Positions 34,668-47,950 of a stretch of DNA of 64,000 nt are shown one piece after another. Each line of letters starts with the position of its first letter. Position 1 is the stretch's first letter. The stretch comes from Pseudofabraea citricarpa (taxonomy: Eukaryota; Ascomycota; Leotiomycetes; Helotiales; Dermateaceae). The notes beneath the pieces are model-generated. The model worked only from the letters and a program-made list of their open reading frames with translations. It made no database searches and was not told where the DNA came from. The position numbers and the translations under genes are program-made. The stretch spans positions 124,001-188,000 of the forward strand of contig JAPWGK010000032.1 of the NCBI GenBank assembly GCA_029641185.1, in the 5' to 3' direction.

Positions 34668-36498
34668 ACGGTGTGATGTGCATTACGTTATTCGTGGGTC
34701 CGGTACGGAACATGTACGGTACCTCTACCATGTATGTCACCGTCTTAACCATTCTCCGAAAGTACATGTACCAGTTTTTAACCTTCCCGTCGGCTAACGG
34801 TCTCGCTTTTCGGTGGAGATTCTCGGACGTGAGTTCGAACTACAGACAGAAAGACAAGGCAGGGTAAGAGAGAGAAGAAAACAAAACCAACAGTTGATAC
34901 CTGCTGCTGGCCTCGCAAGAAACAAGGCAAGAAGAATCAAAGAAGGAAAAGCCAAATGACCTGATATTGACTTTCCAGGGTCCCTCGCTAAAGCGGAAGC
35001 CAGATTCATAATGTGAACCCTGAACTGTTATTTGTTTTTTTATGTAGCATGGATTAGAAGTACATGTTTTTCCTTTCTGCAGAGAGAAATAATAGCGAAA
35101 AGGAAGAAAAATAAAAACCAATGCACAAAGTTCAAAATCGATGATGTACAAAGGTACTTCGATCATCTACCAGGTTTCCTACGGCTTCCCCAGCCGTGGA
35201 AACTCTAAATCATCTTATCCCATTCTTCCACGCTTGGACCGGACACGTTCGGAATCCACCCCAAACCATCTCAGCCACCCCAGCCTCCAAACAAAAGCCG
35301 CTAAACCTATCGCTATCGTACGTTTTTGACTTTGCTGCGCTCGCTAAAGAGTTCCGATCTGAGGCCTTTTACAGCATCGTGTGCGGATCAGAGATCCTAT
35401 CAGATCGCAACGTTGGTGTCAGAGGGGAAAGGGGTTTCTGAAAGCTTATGCAAGCCGCCAATTTAAAGAAAATTCAAAATTCAAAAAAGCAGAGGCATTT
35501 GCGGGGGTGGGATTTTCGCGCCTCGGCGAGAAGGCCGTAGGAAGACTAATCATTTAACTCGGCGAGATCAGGGATTTGCGAAGCACGCTTCCTCTTCTGA
35601 TACCACACCAACGGTGTGTGGAGGTGGGTTTTTTACGCGCTCATGCTCGTGCTCTGCTCGTGCTCGTGCTCGTGCTTTGACTTGCAGCAGAGACCAGGAG
35701 AAGGGCCCATTCTTACATGTGCTGCACCAAACTACTGCGCGTTGTGCTTAGAGTTCCTTTCTCAAACCACATTAGGGGGTTTCCCATTGATTGGTATGAA
35801 TGTCAGGTCAGATGACGAAGGAATCAGATGATGGTGATAAGTCGAACCACGTATTGATATCTACTCGATTTATTATAAGATCGGCATGTGGGAGATAAGA
35901 ATAGGCGTTGAAGCAGTACCCCAATCGAGCGGTGTGCATGCGGTAGAATATTCCAATTTATTCTTTGTCGCGCGAGAGACGGTAGTCGGTATGCCGCGAT
36001 ATGCACAATCGGTACTTGAAGCTTAGCGGGACATAATCGTACGATGTTAATACATATAATATAGTATCAAAATGCTTCTAGAATTCCATAAGGTACCTAT
36101 GTACTGTCACTAAGTACACTTTGGAAATTGCAGTACATGGGAAATCCAATGTACTCAACCAAGACGGTTCTCTAACAAAGATGACATCTTTCGGAGTATC
36201 AGGTAATAAAAAAGAGTCTCTGCTTTCTTAATAACTGTCTACCAGTCCTCAACAAATAAAGCGTAAGAGAAAAGAATAGAAATGCAAAAACACAAAAACC
36301 AAAGTCGGCTTGTGCCCCTCCTACTACAGCGCTCTCGTCTCCCCTCTATCACCTGTTCCCCGCCCCTTATATACATAGAGTTATCTCTTTGTACAGTTCA
36401 TCCGACACCATGTATGATGGTTGAGCACCACTCGCAATACCTCCCCAAGGGTGATCAAGTATTGAAAGTTATATACTCTACTCTATCTCTACTAAGAT
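34668..36498. other. Intergenic, no gene supported
   Basis: About 1.8 kb between the MITE and the TRK stop. It contains a GTACGG/ATGTACGGTACC patch just right of the MITE (34700-34735) and GTGCTC repeats near 35640-35670. Short frames on both strands show no family features. Confidence 0.5.
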
Positions 36499-38729
36499 CT
36501 AAGCATTCATGCTCAAACGACCTTCATGAGCTCTAGTCATCATGACTCCCTCAGCTTCAGACTCCTCGTTCTCAGTCTCACTCGGTAATCTAACAGCTCG
36601 GTCGAGAGCAACAGGTAATCCTCTATGGCGACCCGTAATCATGACCACGCAGAGAATGAGCTTAGAAGCCGTGCCGAGACCACCCGAGAAACTATACGCG
36701 TCGTTGGGGACACCCATAGAGATACCCACGCAGCCGTAGGCAGATACCACTTCGAAGAGGATGTTAAAGACTGAGTAAGCGACGGGATCGCGCTCAAACT
36801 TGGTTACTTCAATGCACGTGATGAAGAGAACTGCCAGAACGATGATCCAGAGATCGTGCGAGAGTTGACCTCGGACTTGCTGCTTGATAAATTCACTGCC
36901 TTTGGTGGTGTTTCCATTAGAAAGGGTGCGCTTGAAGAAGTTGAAGACCGTGGGCTCAAGCGTTGTTTCTTGCTGTTGCTTTTCGTTGATGATAGAAGAA
37001 CTTGTTGAAGACGTGGCCAGGATAGGATCATCAGCGTAAATACCGAGAGATCGTTCCTCGTAAACGTTGGAGTGACGCATCGTGATGACGACAGGATAAA
37101 CTGAGATATACATCATGATGACATACAAGACTTGGAGACCAATTCGTACGGTCGGCAAGGCAATGACATAGAATCCTCCTGATCGGACGGCAAGAGCTTG
37201 GAAGAGTCCATCTAGAATTCGGTGATTTTCAGGAATAGATTGAACAGCTGGGTTTCCAATGTTCAAAAGTTCAAAGGCTACCCAATCAATGCTGTTCAGC
37301 AGTACTACCACGAAAAAGAGCCACCAAGTTGCTGCCTTGGGGAACAGGTTGGTATAAACACGTCGGGGGTATTGGAGGACAAAACGTAGAGTTTCCTTGT
37401 ACTCGCCGTAATTTTCTGCCCCTGGAGCAAAGATGTCGAGTAACTTGAGTAAACTCCAAATAATGAGCCGAAGAAACAGGGGATATCTTTTTAAGTTAGT
37501 CGAAATCATAAAGGTGGTCTGTGGTCCTTACGCAGTGTTTCCGGCTAAAATCAGAAGCCCCATGGTGAACAGAGGGTAAGTTGATCTTTGAAAGGGGATC
37601 TGACAAGGTTAGTAACCGAAATATCAAATAATTTGTTCCACATACCATGTTCAGATCCAAGAGAGACATGCCGGAGTTATTGAATGCTGAGATTGTGTTG
37701 AAGGCACCCAGCCACCTACAACTGTCAATATTTGTCTTTGCTAGGAGATTAATATACATACCAAGGATTGATACCATTAGACAATGCAACATTAGGCTTG
37801 TTATAGGCCATATAAGCACCCATACCGAGACAACCTATCAGTTGCCATAGAACAAAATAAATGGGCACAATATAAGCAAGCATGGTAATTGCTCGATATT
37901 CCACACCGCCCAGATGATCCCTCTCCTTCTGTGTAAGATCATAGAAGCGAGCATTTCGACCAGTATTATACGTTGTAAGATATGCGGGATACTGCAAGTT
38001 AGACGATGGCCCGTGTTCTTCGGTCTCAGTAGATTTGGATGCCCTGTTAATGATTCCTGTTGCACCTGGAATTTGATAAGAAGAGGTCTTTTGGCTGGCA
38101 CCTAAGCCTTTAGAGAAGCTCAATGTTCGCGGTTCGGGTTGGACAGGGCGGATAAGCTCGTCCCCATGATCTGATGGCTGTGCAGCCACCAGATCACGTG
38201 AAGGCCCGGAAATGGGATCACGAGGCATACTGTGGCGGCTTTCGAAATCCGAATTATCGATGGGCTCAACCTCCTTCTGACTCTGAGCCAACCTCTCGTC
38301 GACGGGGATCTCTCTGCTTGCACTCATACTCCTGCGGCGCATTTTCTTGGATGCCCTCTGTGACTTGACCACGTGCTTGAAGCGACTCTCAAAAACTCTC
38401 TTCCGAGTTAGCACGGTGAAAATACTGACCCAGATGGAGGAGCCAATCATGATCAGGAACCAGAGAATGAATTGCTGGAAAGTTGTCATGGTACTGAGAT
38501 TGACGGTATTCAGACCTGCCTCGGTCATGGCTGAGACGACACAGAAGAGAGCATCAACATAGGCAATGCTCTCGACCGGATCCGACGTGCCCCAGAAGAT
38601 GCCGGATGCGATGAGGCAGATGATGAGGAAATATGCATAGTGCACAGTGATGAAGTTTAGTGATGGGAAGTACGAACGTATGCCTTTGACATGCTTGTTC
38701 TTCGTGATCACTGAGAGTCTGGATGCCAT
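36499..38729 (-). CDS. TRK1: TRK-type potassium transporter
   Basis: Plasma-membrane K+ uptake protein of the fungal TRK/HKT family, built from four membrane-pore-membrane repeats. Exons 38729-37762, 37715-37646, 37599-37532 and 37486-36499, 697 aa. The four filter loops each keep the key glycine: Thr-Glu-Ala-Gly-Leu-Asn-Thr (about residue 72), Phe-Asn-Asn-Ser-Gly-Met-Ser, Val-Arg-Ser-Gly-Gly-Phe-Tyr, and Ser-Ala-Tyr-Gly-Cys-Val-Gly-Ile-Ser. The typical C-terminal Gly-Arg-His-Arg-Gly-Leu-Pro-Val-Ala-Leu-Asp-Arg motif follows. The cytosolic loop between repeats one and two is about 140 aa, Ser/Arg-rich, and far shorter than the loop of yeast Trk1. Start choice: Met at 38729 (Ala-Ser-Arg-Leu) rather than an upstream in-frame Met at 38855, which would add 42 basic residues. 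It lies tail to head with the PHAF1-like gene. Confidence 0.9.
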
Positions 38730-39383
38730 GGCTGACTTTGCTCGGTTTGGTTTCCCTTCTCTGGTCTTTGATGTCTTTTGAAAAATGATTTTTCTCGAGA
38801 TAATTCTGAAAGTTTGATGCGGGGTCTGATAGTGGCGGTTGCTATTGATGTTCACCGACTTTAGACGATTTATTGAAATGATTTTTTAGACGCGGCGCAA
38901 GCTTCCTTCTTCCAGTCTTAGTCTTCGCATAGCGCGGCCCGGTCCGCGGTAATGTGCTTCTCAGTGACACAAAAGACTGTGAAGCTGCTTGAGACTTGCA
39001 GTTCCGTCTAGCATAAATTATCTTGATCCAGTATCTGGCATCAGATATCAGGAGATGTGCCGATTGGAAATGGACGTGGCAAGAAAAGGGGGGCACAGTT
39101 TAACCGAGCTCAGCCCCCTTGGAGAATTATCCTGGCTGGCTCAATGTGACCTTAAAGCCATTATTGGCGAGCCAGATAATGAGCTTACCACACTTGTGTC
39201 TGACAGCTTTGCATGTGACCACAGACTGAACTGTAATCGTGAGATTCTTGCCTCTACTAATTTCCAGATGCTATGCAAACCCATTTATCCACTGAATATG
39301 CCCGCCGTGTAAACCAAAATACGCCTCTTCCATGATAGACCCAAAATGATCTTGTCTTCCCAGAATACGCCCAACCCATGGTA
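38730..39383. promoter_or_regulatory. TRK promoter and PHAF1-like 3' flank
   Basis: 654 bp between two minus-strand genes. It contains GC-rich CGCGGCCCGGTCCGCGG near 38932 and otherwise nothing recognisable. No gene seen. Confidence 0.5.
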
Positions 39384-41007
39384 TCAAAAAACGGTTAGCC
39401 CGCTCACAGTATCGTTCTTAAGGACTTCAAACACTAGTCCAGGAAAGCCGAAGAGTGTTGTGTTTCCAAGGCCTTTCCCGTCTTCAGTATTTGATCCGAT
39501 CTGTGCTCGCTTTCCACCGATACTATCCTCCCAACCACCTAGAAGCTCACAGCTACTTCCAGGGCTGTCGCCCCAGTCTCGGTTCAAGACCATTCCACGC
39601 TGACGTTGCTTGGCTTCTGCAGCATCAGTGTATATTCCCTTCCATTCGTCATGCAATTTGGCTTCCACTTGTTGAAATGGTGATTCTGAGTTGACAGCAT
39701 TGATTGAAGCATTGTTTGACAAATATTGGATCTCCCAGCGACATCTACGATGACGATTGAATGGATACGAACCTGGTACGTTGCCATGAATGATGACCTT
39801 CGTGGCTACCAGGCTAGAAGAAGCTTCTGTAGGCATGATTCCACCATCATTCTGCTGGACACCTGACTTCTTCGACGGAGGGGTTTGAGAGTGGGGGGTA
39901 GGTGTAGAAATGAGAACATCAAATCCACGATAGAAGTAATTGTAGAAACACTCTCCAGATACATTCCCTGCTACTTCACCATCTCCAAGGTCTTCTTCAG
40001 AGTCATCTGTAGCCGTATGTGCTGATGATTGATCAGTATCAGTAGAATCATCTCGAGACTCGGGCACTCTAGGACGACGTGTCTGGCTCTCACTTTCAGT
40101 GCGGGCTTTGTGGATGGACATCCTCTGATCATTCTTTCGGTAGATGGCATCTGGAGGACCGAGCTCTGCAACAAGTTGTTGTGGAGTTGTTTCGCCCAAG
40201 CTGATCCAGAGTGGTCCACTGCCCCAAGGGCGAACCAACTCTAGCTTCCCCTCTCCATGTATTTTGACCAAGCTCACCTCTTCCGCAACCGCTTCTCGGC
40301 CCTTTGTAAGGGGTATAAAGGTCTTCAACGGCTGCACAGTCTGAGTGTATAAGTTATCCCGTGCGTCCGGCCACGATTCGCCGCTGAAGATTGCCATAGA
40401 GGAAGCCGGCTGGCCAGCAGACGATAACAGAGAGACAACATCCTTCCCCGGTGACCATGCAGAATCGCTCAAAGGGAACGTGAACGCAACACCTGGGTAG
40501 GAGAGGACATATAGCCCGGTGCCAGTCTCATCACCAGCCTCTGGTTCAATATATTCGCCTGGAAAGGTGGGACCAAGAAGACGGTTGTAGATATGACGGA
40601 ATGTTGGGCCGCTGAGATTCTCTACGGGAGCATTACTTGTCGGCGCAGGCGCAGTAGGTCGTAGCACATCCCTCTCGTTGTATGATAGCTTGCTCTTGGT
40701 GAAATCCAGCACCTCAATCAAGCGCAGACGCTGTTCTGCGCCGTCGAAGCGCAAGCGGATGCCGTTGACTGGGAGGTTCAGAACAACAGGCTCTTGTACT
40801 GGTGCGTTGGGCTCGTAGATTAAATCAAGTTTGGGAAATCGCTGTGGCTCAGCCTTCAGTCGTGTGAGGATGTCGTGAAGAGAAGCTCCGAGAACTGGGG
40901 AGGTGAGGGGTCTAGATTAGCTGCTATCCGTGCGACGAGGTTGGAACTCACTTACCCAAGAAGCCCAGAGCACGGCCTGGATAAACCTGTGCGGTAAACA
41001 GAGACAT
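39384..41007 (-). CDS. PHAF1/UPF0183 (C16orf70) family protein
   Basis: Eukaryotic family whose animal member (phagosome assembly factor 1, formerly UPF0183) associates with autophagic and phagosomal membranes; the fungal role is not established. Exons 41007-40956 and 40894-39384, 520 aa. The N-terminus starts Met-Ser-Leu-Phe with Pro-Gly-Arg-Ala-Leu-Gly-Phe-Leu-Val-Leu-Gly, the family opening, then an early Ile/Leu-rich helix and Asn-Gly-Ile-Arg-Leu-Arg-Phe-Asp. Other family marks are Gly-Pro-Thr-Phe-x-His-Ile-Tyr-Asn, Leu-Ser-Tyr-Pro-Gly-Val-Ala-Phe-Thr-Phe-Pro, Leu-Gly-x-Thr-Thr-Pro-Gln and Glu-Leu-Gly-Pro-Pro-Asp-Ala-Ile-Tyr-Arg-Lys-Asn-Asp-x-Arg-Met. An acidic, Ser/Thr-rich insert (about residues 315-350) precedes Tyr-Phe-x-Arg-Gly-Phe-Asp-Val-Leu. 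The short first exon was recovered by splicing; without it the protein lacks its conserved start. Confidence 0.85.
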
Positions 41008-41460
41008 CTCACTTACATTTGTGAAGTTGGAGGAGAATATGAGGACGAGAGAGGTCGTGAACCCTTGCGGTGGGTGTGAATGTGAGTATGAGTTATGAGG
41101 CTGAATGATGGTCAGGTGTCGGGAGCTTCAGGTGACATGACGCAGGCGCTAAACCGTTTGAGGGCTGTTGCTGGTCCAACGCCGAATAATCAATATCCAC
41201 AACACACTCACTCACTCACTCACTTACCCATTCATGACACTATCACGACCATATCAAGACACAGCCATCACCATCAATGGTATAGTAGCACAAGCTACGA
41301 CTTTCCTCCTGCTATGATCCAAAGAAGCGCATGCACAATACGGGTGTGCGATCATCGTATGGGTGAATAAAAGACTGCGTCATTGCCACAGTTTCGCCGA
41401 TCAAGAGCAATTTATAGGAGACAATCTTGGCCCTACAGTACTTAGATTATACTCTCAAGA
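41008..41460. promoter_or_regulatory. Promoter of the PHAF1-like gene
   Basis: Upstream of the minus-strand gene, with an ACTC tetramer tract near 41207-41222. No gene seen. Confidence 0.45.
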
Positions 41461-41474
41461 CCAAAAATATCCAC

Positions 41475-43151
41475 AACAACTGATCGAGTGCTGATCAAGA
41501 AGAGCTGATAAACTTCACCAGCAAGATTGAAGGCTTGGAAAGCGAGCTTGCGACGCGGCAAAGAAATGGAATTTACCTCTCCAATAACAATTGAAGGGGA
41601 ATCGTGCCGAATCCTGAGCGGAAATCAAGCGGCCAAGATTGAAACAACAGAGATCAACCTCAGAAGCAAGGAGCAAAACTTATTTTCCCTAACTTTAGAC
41701 TTTATGACGTTGAAAGAAATCTGCCGAGATCATCCAAAGGTAGTTTTGGACGAGACAAAAGATATTCTTAACTCAAACTGAGATGGCATTGGCAAATTCT
41801 CGGCAGGATTTGGCAGAAGTGTCACTTTTTCGGAAATCATATCAACAGGCCGACGAAGGATTGAGTTTAGTGGGGGTGTGAGCTCATACCCATTTTGAGT
41901 TGTATGAGATCAGAGGATTAAACTTCAAAAGTAAGAGGAAATCGGACCTTTCATATCTCCAGAATAGATATGGCATGCGACCATTCTTGCGGAGTCACGA
42001 GCTGAGGATACCGGATATCGGATACCGGATACGATAGCTGTGCCTGATCAAATTTTCTGCTGTTATCGAGGTCAGGTAGCTCTCGGACGTCTAAACATTC
42101 CTCGAAACCAATATTTTTGCTTTCGAGAAATCTAAGAGAAAGGTTCGAAAGTGCGGATCAAACGAAGCATACAAAAGAACAGCAAGATACCATCCTCAAA
42201 AAAAACTAAGACGCTTCGTGAAGATGTCAAGATGTGAGCTCGAGAAGGTTTCGAAGGATTTCGGTCGCAGCGGAAAGTTCCCCTGATAGAGAGTCATTAG
42301 CGAGCTTGCTTCTCTCACTTCACAAATCCTACAGCTCGCTTGGTAGCTTGGTAGGGACTTCAGCAGTTTATTTGGAGTCTCTCTGAGACTTCAATAGGCA
42401 AAAGTCTATAGCAAGCTGGTCCCGCCAGCAGCTGATCTCGCTATATACTGTAAGTTATCACTGTTGGTTCTTTTCTGCTGAATGATATCCTCAAAGAGGA
42501 ATGAGAACACGCAGTAATAAATGGACAAGTGTCACTCTCCCACATCAGCACTCTGGTTATAGCACAAGGAAAGGCTTAAGACGATCTATTCACTACCAAG
42601 ATTACTGCACCACAAAAAGAAGTCTTGTCATCAAAAGAGATACTTGAAAAGTCAAAAGTTCCATACATTGAAGTTATGGATTCAATATGATTCAATACAT
42701 TCTACCCTGTAAGTAAGTCGTGGGACAAACTTGAAAGACCTTTTCATTATTTGTCATGTTGATGCTTGGCAGGACTAAGAGAGCAAAGTCAAAGAAGTTA
42801 CAAGCCATGCTTGAATCTTCAGAGCAAGTTGAAGACGATGTCCAACACTTTGCTCAACCCCAAAGCGCTCGGCATCATGATAGTCATGTGCAATCCCTTG
42901 AAGTGTATTCCAGCGGTGTAGTTGAGCTCTGCTTAAGGCTCAATGAAGGTAGCCATGCCAGCAAAGAGGTGCATTGCCAACGGAAGGCCATCAAGCCCAG
43001 CCAAGTCTTCCACAGACTAACATCGAGATTCATTTCTATTCACCTCTACGAACGTGTTCGAGGAAAGACTCTAGAAACCTCTAGCGCTACTAGACGAAAC
43101 CTTAGCTACCTCAAGCAACATGCTGCAGAACCTCGGGATAACCTCTCTTAG
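41475..43151 (+). pseudogene. Possible decayed coiled-coil gene
   Basis: Several disconnected open pieces on the plus strand read like fragments of an alpha-helical protein. One begins Asp-Gln-Glu-Glu-Leu-Ile-Asn and continues Glu-Gly-Leu-Glu-Ser-Glu-Leu (41493-41580). Another is Glu-rich with Asp-Glu-Thr-Lys-Asp-Ile-Leu (to 41781). Another has Arg-Glu-Arg-Phe-Glu-Ser-Ala-Asp-Gln (about 42127-42200). The last is a 131-codon frame (42756-43151) with Lys-Leu-Gln-Ala-Met-Leu-Glu-Ser-Ser. Stops and frame changes separate them, and no intron set I tried joins them into one frame. A pseudogene or a fast-evolving gene with missed introns would explain this; chance is a real alternative. Confidence 0.25.
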
Positions 43152-46100
43152 ACGACGACAATGCAGGAATGAGAGTCCCCACACCCGCAAGTGAAACGCC
43201 TCGAAAGGTACAATTCCAATATCCAATATCCAATATCCAATGAAGTTACCTCGAACGGAATCACATGAAACAATTTCATTCTTACCTTCATCTTCCCATC
43301 TCGTCTCACCGAGTACGGTAGCATAGCGTCGTCGCTAACGTAAGTACCTACCTAGCTACCATGATCTTCGCGCATGCTAGCTAGTCGCGATGCACGTGAA
43401 CCTGAACCAGAGCCTGAACCTGAACTTACAGCTGGCTCCCCTAGCTAGCGGTGAAAGAAGGCCCAAAGATCTGGCCCCTTTTCACAAAACCGAAGCCAGC
43501 GGGTGGATCTAGGGAGGCCAACAAACAATAACAAGACGAGCCAGCGGCAACGGCAGTTCAGACAAACTGGCCACTCTCGCCGTCGTTTGTCGTACGATGA
43601 TCCAAACGCAACGCGATCCAACCCAAGGCAGGACAGTACAGTAGCCTCCGGCGGTTTTGTTGCGAGGAGCCCTAGCGGAACCTGACTCGGACCAAGTACC
43701 GCACCGTACCGTCTTTGTGAGAAGAGCATCTTAGGGATATGCCAAAGTCGATGCAGCCCCCCTGGAAGGGGTAGGGGTACGGTAGGGGTACGAGCTGGAG
43801 AAGGCAGCGTCCACGTGTGCTTGCGCGTGCGGTTCAGGCCGGATCTTTCTCGCAGAGGGCATCCCTCGCGGGAGTTCGTCGGAGAAGGAGTCCATGGACG
43901 GAGCGAACGAACGGTTGGTTGGTTAGTGGTGGTGGTGGTGGTGGTGGTTGGAAGAAGGGAGAGACCAAAAAAGACGTTTGCATAGCACGAGTCATGTGCG
44001 GATGTGGCTGTGGCTGTGCCTGTGCCTCTTCTTTTTCCCTGAGGCGGATTTGACGAGCCAGGCGGAAGTTTGGGCCATATCCTCATCTCTCTCTTGTTGG
44101 TGATGGAGCGGAAGCGACTCGGTGTCGGTGTTGGTGTTGGATTCGGTGTTTGGAATGCCAGTCTAGGTATCGGATGGATGGAGGCATGGAGGCATGGAAG
44201 CATGGATAGAGGGATGGAGGGATAGAGGGATCAAGGGATGCATCACTCACTCAGTCATTCACTCACTCACTACTGACCGTGCTTGTGCTCAGCCAGCTCG
44301 GAGGTCCTGCCTATACGGCCTAGTTTTGATAAACCACCGTGTTAAGTTCTGGAATGTTTTGAACTTGCACTTGCACTTGCACTTGGACGTGGACGACGGA
44401 TGCAGAGTAGGGATGGCACTCTCTGAGATGAATTATTAATCAGCTGTCACGGCATAGCAGAGCATAGCAAAGCATACCCAGCATGGCATTGACTGAGTGT
44501 GTGGCGCGTAGCGAAATGTTTCCTCCCTCCTTCTATCTTGTTTCTAGCTCTGTCTCGCGTCGCTTCAGCCTACTGTGCTGCATCATCGCATTATCGCACT
44601 GTTGCATTGTCGCATCGTCGCATGCTCGAGAGTTTTCCTTCTAGAAGAATCCTGTCTGGGTTGGCCGTGGCAAAAGACGCAGGAGGAGAAGGCGAAGGCG
44701 AAAGAGAAGGGATCGGATCGTGGAACCGGTCATCTGCTCCTCCTCCCTCGTGCCGCGCGTGGAAGGTGAGAAGAAGAACGAAGAAACATGCTATTACTGT
44801 ACTAATGTAATGTACATCCGCTTTGACGTCGACGTCGACGTTGACCTTGACGCGGACGCGGACACCAACACCAACACCAATACCAACGCCGACGCGAAGG
44901 CGGGGTTGGAGGTCAGAGGTCCGAGCAAGAATGGTAGATCTGGATGGATCTCGTGGAGCCGGTCATTCCCTCCTTTCTTTTTCCTTGCTCGTTTCCTTTC
45001 TCGTCTAGGATTCGACGTTTGGATTCCTCTTCTGTCGTCTTTTCCCATGCCGTGCCGTGCTAGCAGGTAGATAGATACAGAGCCGAGGCGGGCGGGGTAG
45101 TAGATTCGCGGCATCGCTTATCTCCCATGTTTTTTCTTTTCTTTCTTTCTTTCTTTCTTCCTTCTTTTTTCTTTTTGGGGCTTCGGGTCTCTTGACTCCT
45201 TCGTGTGCTACTATATGTAAAAAAAAAAAAAAAAAAAAAAAAAAATTGTAGAGATGCAAACAGAGAGATGCGAGAGTGAGAGGGATCCCCTGTTGCCGAA
45301 CACCGTAATCGCAATTGCAAGATCCCTCCCGACCAAGGTTCGTGGAAGCGCCGCTTCTTCCCTCCCATGCTCGCTCACCGGCCGGGCCACCTTGCTCCAT
45401 GGCGGGGAAGCGAGCTGGGTGATGACCGAGGCGAGGGGATGCTACGGTACGGAGGATGTCACGAGAACTAGATAGGTGAGCATGATGTTACAACCAGGAA
45501 GAAGAAGCAGATGCTACCCACGCGTGTAAAACAACAACTATCAATCAGGTCACGCTCGTGGAAGCGGTCATGCCCTCCGATCTGCTTCTGCTTCTGTCTT
45601 CTCTCCCCCCGCTGGCTTTGTTGGTTTACTGATCGAGGGAAGCTTGGCACAGCGGGGGAGGGAGGGAAGCAGATAAGAAATGAGGGGGAGCAGGTCGAAA
45701 TGCCAGAGAAAGAAGAAAAGAAAAAGGATACGAGAGGAGGTGTTAGGTGTTAGATGTGAGAGATGAAATGTGAGATGTCAGATGTGAGATGTGAGAAGTG
45801 AGAAATGAGAAATGAGAAACGATAGATGGAAACGAGGTGAGCGAGGGTCAGACGGAGCAGAGCAGAGCAGAGCACGAACCACGAGAGCGGAACCGACGCG
45901 GTAGTTGAGAGACGAGGACGAGGAGACAGACGCGAGAGCGAGGAACGGGGAACGGGAGACAGCGAAACAGGAACCAAACAAGGCTTCTCTTCCCAGCAAC
46001 CGCGGAAGGGGAAAGTCAGCAAGTAAAAAAAAAAAAAAAACAAGGACTCTAGAATCCAAAGCTCCGATGGGAAGAGAAAGAAAAAGAAAGAAAGAAAGAA

Positions 46101-46439
46101 AGATGCAGACGCGAGAACAGGTGCGTGCGGGATGCATGCAGTACCCAAAAAGAAAAACACCATCAGCACCAGCATCGTCAGCGGAAGAGGTACCGTGCAC
46201 GGCTCACTCACTCACTCACTCACACACACACACACACATCTACACACACATCTGCACACACCTACATCCATCCATGCAATACAGGAACGCAAATGCAATG
46301 CAACAATGCATACTGTTCATGCACGCAGCATGGAAAGCGCAGGATCGGCGAGTGGTGAGTAAACAAGCGCAGCGCAACCAGCCGAGCATGAGCAGCAGGC
46401 ATCAAAGTGATCTCGCTTTCCCCTTTTCTTTTCGCCATT

Positions 46440-46470
<31 letters not shown>

Positions 46471-46550
46471 CAGCGAGAATTCGCAAAACGGCCCAAAGGG
46501 GGAAATGATATTTCGAAAAAGAAAAAAAAAAAAGAAAAAAAAAAGAGAGT

Positions 46551-46583
<33 letters not shown>

Positions 46584-47701
46584 CGTGTGATCTTCTCGGA
46601 TCCATCTCCCAGCCGGACGCAAGAAACCAAAAAAAAAAAAAGAAAAAAAAAAGAAAACAAATCATGGTAGATAATCAGCTCACCGTTCAATGAATGCCTC
46701 GAAGCGGAAGAAAACTCGGAGGGGCAGTGATGAAAGAGAGTTCGCCTCGATTGACTTTATAGTAGCTCCCTCTCCTTCTGTCTTCATAGCGCACCGCACC
46801 GCATCACGCGTTCGCGCGTCGTGCCGGAGGTAAGTCCGGGGTACGGTCGCAGTGCAGTCGCAGTGGCAGTCGCAGTAAGAGCGAGCATCGAAGCGCGCAT
46901 TAAAGCAAATCCAAGCCAAAAGCAAGAGAGGAAGATCAGTTCCCCTTTGACGGGTTAGAGTTCCGCTATACAGTACAGCAAGCAGTACTGTACCAGGACG
47001 TGAAGTGGGAAAAGTTGGAAAAGTGGGAAGGGCGAGAAAGAGAGTTTTTTTCTTTTGCTTTCTTTCGTTCCCCCTACTCCCAAGAGAGAGAGAGGGACCG
47101 TCCGGTGTGTGGAGGAGTTGGGATGTAGGACCTTGGCTTGGCTTGGCTTCGTTTGAAGATGGCTTAGGGTTGGACAAGTCGAAAGTCTGCCCTGTGTGTA
47201 CCACTATCGCTATTGCTATTGCTATTGCGGTATTGTGCGCGTCCGAGTCGTGTCGGTGAGTGGAAAGAAAAGAAACGCCAGGGCGGACCGGAGACGGGCA
47301 AGGCTCCGAAGCGAATGTAACTGTCTAACTGACTAACTGACTAGGTACGTCAAAACATAATTTTAGAAACCATCCGGTCGGGGGTAGCCTTGCTCGTCAT
47401 GGAGACAAGAGGGTGGAGGTGGAGGTGGAGGTGGAGATGGAGCCATCTCCGATCCCTCTCTCTTTTTTTTTTTTTTTTTCCCCTTCACTGCTCCGAACGT
47501 ACTCGGGTGTCTTGGGCGGGCGAGAGAGGATCCGGATCATCACAGCACAGCACAGCACAGCACAGCACAGGAGATCAGCAGAAGCGAGCGCTTGAATAAT
47601 GTAATGTCTCAAGATATATATATGGGTACCTTACGAAAACAAAAACGGGCGTGCTACCTCTATGTCCAGGACAGGTATCGGTATCGGGTCTCGTGCGCGT
47701 C

Positions 47702-47733
<32 letters not shown>

Positions 47734-47950
47734 AGACTTCGATACTTGATGACGACAAACTCAAAACCCCCAAACCCAAAAGACGGCATGGCATGTACAG
47801 TAAATCCGACGGTCTCTCCTACAGGTATTATGCTGTATAACCATCTCGGTTCTGTTTTACGGGACGGGACAGGACAGGACAAGCATATATTACAATATTA
47901 TACAGTGCGACTGCTGAGATTTTAACGTTACAAAAAGACCCTTCCCAGGC
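43152..47950. other. Microsatellite-dense intergenic region
   Basis: About 4.8 kb with no supported gene. It is packed with simple repeats: GGT triplets (43928-43947), TGCACT hexamers (44365), GACGTC-type runs (44825), a 27-base poly-A (45219-45245), AC/ACTC repeats (46203-46237), GCGACA hexamers (46441-46472), poly-A and GA runs (46515-46655), CAGCA pentamers (47541-47569) and about nine CTG units (47704-47732). Long frames on either strand, up to 252 codons, follow the repeats. Confidence 0.6.

Noticed and set aside
43445..44203. 252-codon minus-strand open frame
   Set aside because: Open because of GGT and GTGTTG-type repeats (poly-Thr and Pro-Thr runs); no domain, and no intron or start context.
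45750..46211. Hydrophobic frames suggestive of small membrane proteins
   Set aside because: Phe/Leu/Ser runs are translations of GAGA and GAAA repeats, present in two frames at once.
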